From the NCBI GenBank assembly GCA_009783395.1, contig WRHA01000345.1, positions 1 through 10,085 of the forward strand: a stretch of 10,085 nucleotides of DNA, given 5' to 3'. Every line of letters starts with the position of its first letter. Positions within the stretch are counted from its first letter, which is position 1. Made by a program: the position numbers and the translations under genes. The notes below the pieces were generated by a model. That model was not told the DNA's origin and ran no database searches. It saw only the letters and a list, made by a program, of their open reading frames with translations. The stretch is from Defluviitaleaceae bacterium. Its GTDB lineage: Bacteria > Bacillota > Clostridia > Lachnospirales > WQUN01. This document shows, one piece after another, positions 7,326 through 10,085 of this stretch.

Positions 7326-10085
7326 CTAACGGCGTCCAATGCACGCTTGGCGTGCTTGGCGTGCTACCCACATTTCGATTTTTTTGCCGTTTATATTCCA
7401 CTCTTTTACGAATGCGCCGTCGGGCGGGGCGGTTTGGGTGATGCTTTGCGCCAAAATTTCTGCCGCGATTTCGGCGGAGTTTTTTTCGATTACGGCGGCA
7501 AGTTTTTCTTCGCATCCGCTATATCCTGCAAAAATATGGTCGGTGACTTCGAAGTCGGCCTCGCGGCGCATGTTTTGCCATTTGCTTATTAACTCGCGCA
7601 TGTTGCCTTCTTCGATAAGCTCGGGCGTGAGGGTTGTGTTTAACACGACGGTTACGTCTTTTTCGCTTGCGGCGGCAAAGCCCTCTTTTTGCAGGGGTTC
7701 AATTAGTACATCTTCCATGGTAATTTCGACCGGTGTACCGTCGGTTTCGAATTTGTACCCGCCTGCCTTCAGTGCGTCCATTGCCGCATTTGGCGCGGCG
7801 TTCAGGGCTTGTGTGATTTTTGGAACGAGCTTTCCGTATCGCGGGCCGAGTGTTCGAAGCTGCGGCTTGAAGCGATACGAAGAGTATTCCGAGGCGTCGT
7901 CGATAAAGCGGATTGACTTTACGTTAAGCTCATCCTTGATTATATCCATGAACTTTTCGCCCACCGGTTTTGATACAACGAGCATCTCGGAAAGAGGCTG
8001 GCGTATTTTCAGATTCGCAACATTTCGCGCCGACCGTCCCTGAACAACAACATCCATGACGATGGACATTTGTGTTTCGAGCTCCGTGTTTATCGCGGTT
8101 TCGTCGCTTATGGGGAAATCGCATAAATGCACGCTTTTCGGCGCGGCGGAGTCGAGGTTTGTGACAAGATTTTGATAAATTTGCTCGGTAATGAACGGAA
8201 CGAACGGCGCGGCCAGTTTTATCACGGTAACAAGCGCGTGATGCAGTGTTTTATACGCGCTGATTTTATCCGCCGTCATTTCCGCGCCCCAATAACGCTC
8301 GCGACTGCGGCGCAAATACCAGTTTGACAAATCATCAACGAATTTATCAAGCTCGCGTGTCGGCTCGGTTAGTTCGTATCGCGCAAGCGCGGCGTCTACT
8401 TTTTTCACAAGGCTGTTAAGCCGCGAAAGAAGCCATTTATCCAAAACAGACGGAGCTGTTTCTTCATATTTATATGGGTCAAATTTATCGATCTGTGCGT
8501 AAAGCACGTAAAACGCATACGTATTCCAAAGCGTTCCCATAAATCGGCGTGCGCCTTCTTCGACGGTTTTGTCGCTGTAGCGGAAGTTTAGCCATGGTGA
8601 GCTTCCGGAGATTAAAAACCAGCGAATCGCATCCGCGCCGTGTTTTTCAAGGGCGGACATGGGCTCAACGGCATTGCCTTTCGATTTGCTCATTTTTTGC
8701 CCGTTTTCGTCCAAGCCATGCCCCATTACGATTACGTTTTTGTATGATGATTTGCCAAAAAGCATCGTCGAAATGGAGATTAGCGAGTAAAACCAGCCGC
8801 GTGTTTGGTCGACAGCCTCGGAAATAAAATCCGCCGGGAATAAACTTTCAAATTTTTCGCGATTTTCGAAGGGATAATGCCATTGCGCAAAGGGCATCGC
8901 GCCGGAATCAAACCAGCAGTCAATGACCTCCGGCGTGCGTGACATTTGACCGCCGCATTTATCGCATGGGAATTTTACTGCATCAATGTAGGGCTTGTGC
9001 AGTTCGATATCGGAAGGAGTTTCGGGACTGCGTTCGCGCAGTTCGGCGATGCTTCCTACGCAGTGCAGATGCCCGCAGGCTTCGTTTTCGCAAACCCAAA
9101 TCGGAAGCGGCGTTCCCCAGTACCGCTCTCGCGAGATGCTCCAGTCGATTACATTTTCCAAAAAGTCGCCAAATCGACCTTCTTTCATATGACCGGGCAA
9201 CCAGTTGACCGCGCTGTTGCTTTCTAAAAGTTGTTCGCGCAGGCTGCTTGTGCGGATAAACCATGCGTCGCGGGCGTAGTAGAGTAGGGGAGTATCGCAT
9301 CGCCAGCAAAACGGATAGCTGTGTGTGTAGGATAATTTTCTAAAAAGCTGTCCCCGTTCTTTTAATTCGCGAACGATTAGCGGGTCGGCATCCTTTACAA
9401 ATTTGCCCGCGAAAAGATAGGCTTCGTCGGTGAAATTTCCTTGCGCGTCAACGAATTGCAACAGCGGCATATTATATGCCTTACAAATCCTCGCATCGTC
9501 TTCACCGAATGCCGGTGCGATATGCACAATGCCGGATCCGTCGGTAAGCGTTACATATGCGTCGCAAACGACTTGGCAATAATTTTCGCCAACATCTGCA
9601 TTTTTTGCAAAATCAAAAAGCGGTTCATATTTTTTTCCCTCAAGCGTTTTTCCGGCAAAAGTTTCCAGAATTTTATACCCGCCTTCTTTTTCGCCGAACA
9701 ATTTTTCAGCCAGTGCCTCTGCCAAAATATAGACCCGTCCGTCGTGCGAAATTTTGGCATATTCCTCCTTGGGATTAACGCAAAGCCCGACGTTTGACGG
9801 CAGTGTCCACGGCGTTGTTGTCCATGCGAGATAGAATTCGTTATCGGCTTCGGCGGATTTGAAGCAAACGTAAACAGAATCCTCTTTTACATCCTTGTAC
9901 CCCTGCGCTACTTCGTGGCTTGAAAGCGGCGTTCCGCAACGGGGGCAGTATGGCACAACACGATAACTTTTATAGATGAGATTTTTTTTGAAAATTTCAC
10001 TTAATGCCCACCACACCGACTCGATATAGTCGTTGTGATAAGTGACGTAGGGGTCGTCCATGTCGGCCCAAAAGCCGACGCGCTC
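7326..10085 (-). CDS. ileS: Isoleucyl-tRNA synthetase, 5' partial
   Basis: The enzyme charges tRNA-Ile with isoleucine using ATP, and it edits misactivated valine. The frame is open to the right edge (ERVGFWADMDDPYVTYHNDY), so the Met at 10061 is internal and the N-terminus with the HIGH motif is outside. About 919 residues are visible of the roughly 1040 usual for this long class. Landmarks, in order: first zinc-knuckle half YCPRCGTPLSSHEVAQGYKD; editing-domain threonine-rich peptide AWTTTPWTLPSN; GSGIVHIAPAFGEDDA; second knuckle half FCWRCDTPLLYYARDAW; DWSISRERYWGTPLPIWVC; a further Cys group (CENEACGHLHC, CDKCGG) and DCWFDSGAMPFAQW; the ATP-loop QKMSKSKGNAVEP (KMSKS at 8682-8696); anticodon-binding domain with SNWYLRRSRERYWG; and a C-terminal domain with LKIRQPLSEMLVV. 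This combination fits the eukaryote-like 'type 2' IleS. The natural end is expected around EWNINGKKIEMWV, and the extra ARQARQACIGRR is encoded by the repeat segment. Identity is certain. Confidence 0.97.
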   Translation of the reverse strand, partial: ERVGFWADMDDPYVTYHNDYIESVWWALSEIFKKNLIYKSYRVVPYCPRCGTPLSSHEVAQGYKDVKEDSVYVCFKSAEADNEFYLAWTTTPWTLPSNVGLCVNPKEEYAKISHDGRVYILAEALAEKLFGEKEGGYKILETFAGKTLEGKKYEPLFDFAKNADVGENYCQVVCDAYVTLTDGSGIVHIAPAFGEDDARICKAYNMPLLQFVDAQGNFTDEAYLFAGKFVKDADPLIVRELKERGQLFRKLSYTHSYPFCWRCDTPLLYYARDAWFIRTSSLREQLLESNSAVNWLPGHMKEGRFGDFLENVIDWSISRERYWGTPLPIWVCENEACGHLHCVGSIAELRERSPETPSDIELHKPYIDAVKFPCDKCGGQMSRTPEVIDCWFDSGAMPFAQWHYPFENREKFESLFPADFISEAVDQTRGWFYSLISISTMLFGKSSYKNVIVMGHGLDENGQKMSKSKGNAVEPMSALEKHGADAIRWFLISGSSPWLNFRYSDKTVEEGARRFMGTLWNTYAFYVLYAQIDKFDPYKYEETAPSVLDKWLLSRLNSLVKKVDAALARYELTEPTRELDKFVDDLSNWYLRRSRERYWGAEMTADKISAYKTLHHALVTVIKLAAPFVPFITEQIYQNLVTNLDSAAPKSVHLCDFPISDETAINTELETQMSIVMDVVVQGRSARNVANLKIRQPLSEMLVVSKPVGEKFMDIIKDELNVKSIRFIDDASEYSSYRFKPQLRTLGPRYGKLVPKITQALNAAPNAAMDALKAGGYKFETDGTPVEITMEDVLIEPLQKEGFAAASEKDVTVVLNTTLTPELIEEGNMRELISKWQNMRREADFEVTDHIFAGYSGCEEKLAAVIEKNSAEIAAEILAQSITQTAPPDGAFVKEWNINGKKIEMWVARQARQACIGRR
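7341..7364. repeat. GC-rich tandem/palindromic repeat at the 3' end of ileS
   Basis: On the plus strand the segment reads GCACGC, then TTGGCGTGC twice in exact tandem (7347-7355, 7356-7364). GCACGC (7341-7346) is the inverted complement of GCGTGC in both repeats, giving two alternative stems: one with a 3-base loop, one with a 12-base loop. It is in-frame coding in ileS and produces ARQARQA near the C-terminus. The adjoining intergenic stretch to about 7260 is likewise unusual (CTTCG/CGAAG arms at 7294-7298 and 7317-7321 around ACACGTCGACAC) and has no gene in it. It may be a dispersed repeat element, or part of a terminator without a T-tract. Confidence 0.55.

Noticed and set aside
7252..7515. 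N-terminal extension of the transporter frame to 7515
   Set aside because: The extension is Arg-rich, antisense-free but frame-shifted overlap with the ileS 3' end on the same strand, and the ATG at 7251 has a proper ribosome binding site and a typical MFS N-terminus.
7339..8043. Open frame of 234 residues on the plus strand opposite ileS
   Set aside because: It lies entirely antisense to certain ileS coding sequence, has no ribosome binding site recognised, and its sequence is low-complexity Ser/Phe-rich as expected of a shadow frame. The same applies to other long frames opposite ileS.

Overview
The window looks like chromosomal DNA of a low-to-moderate GC anaerobic member of the Bacillota, probably class Clostridia. 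This is inferred from strong AGGAGG-type ribosome binding sites, tightly packed genes, an IleS of the long zinc-knuckle type, and DUF4280 PAAR-like and VgrG-like proteins of the kind found in clostridial contractile injection clusters. No rRNA, tRNA, CRISPR array, transposase or integrase is visible.

Left part (1-5954, plus strand): six AT-rich genes packed as one operon that enters from the left edge. The order is a VgrG-like spike (5' end missing), two unrecognised 185-residue proteins, a second complete VgrG-like spike (462 aa), a DUF4280 PAAR-like tip protein (136 aa), and a 626-residue protein with no firm family match. Gaps are 68, 1, -17, 21 and 11 bases. Together they look like the spike and tip module of a contractile injection system (type VI secretion-like, or another phage-tail-like injector). 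VgrG trimers would form the spike, the PAAR-like protein would sharpen it, and the unrecognised proteins could be sheath, adaptor or cargo components. The 626-residue protein has a C-terminal half whose layout resembles TssC-type sheath proteins; this is a hypothesis. No recognisable tube (Hcp), TssB, TssK, baseplate or AAA+ recycling gene lies in the window, so the rest of the system, if present, is outside it.

Right part (6004-10085, minus strand): a 12-helix major facilitator superfamily transporter lies downstream of ileS (5' end missing). Both genes converge on the injection operon across a 49-base gap holding a small hairpin. This half has visibly higher GC and more GCG/CGC codons than the left half, so the convergent gap is also a compositional boundary. 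The 3' end of ileS runs into a GC-rich repeat and hairpin segment that appears to have replaced or extended the natural C-terminus.
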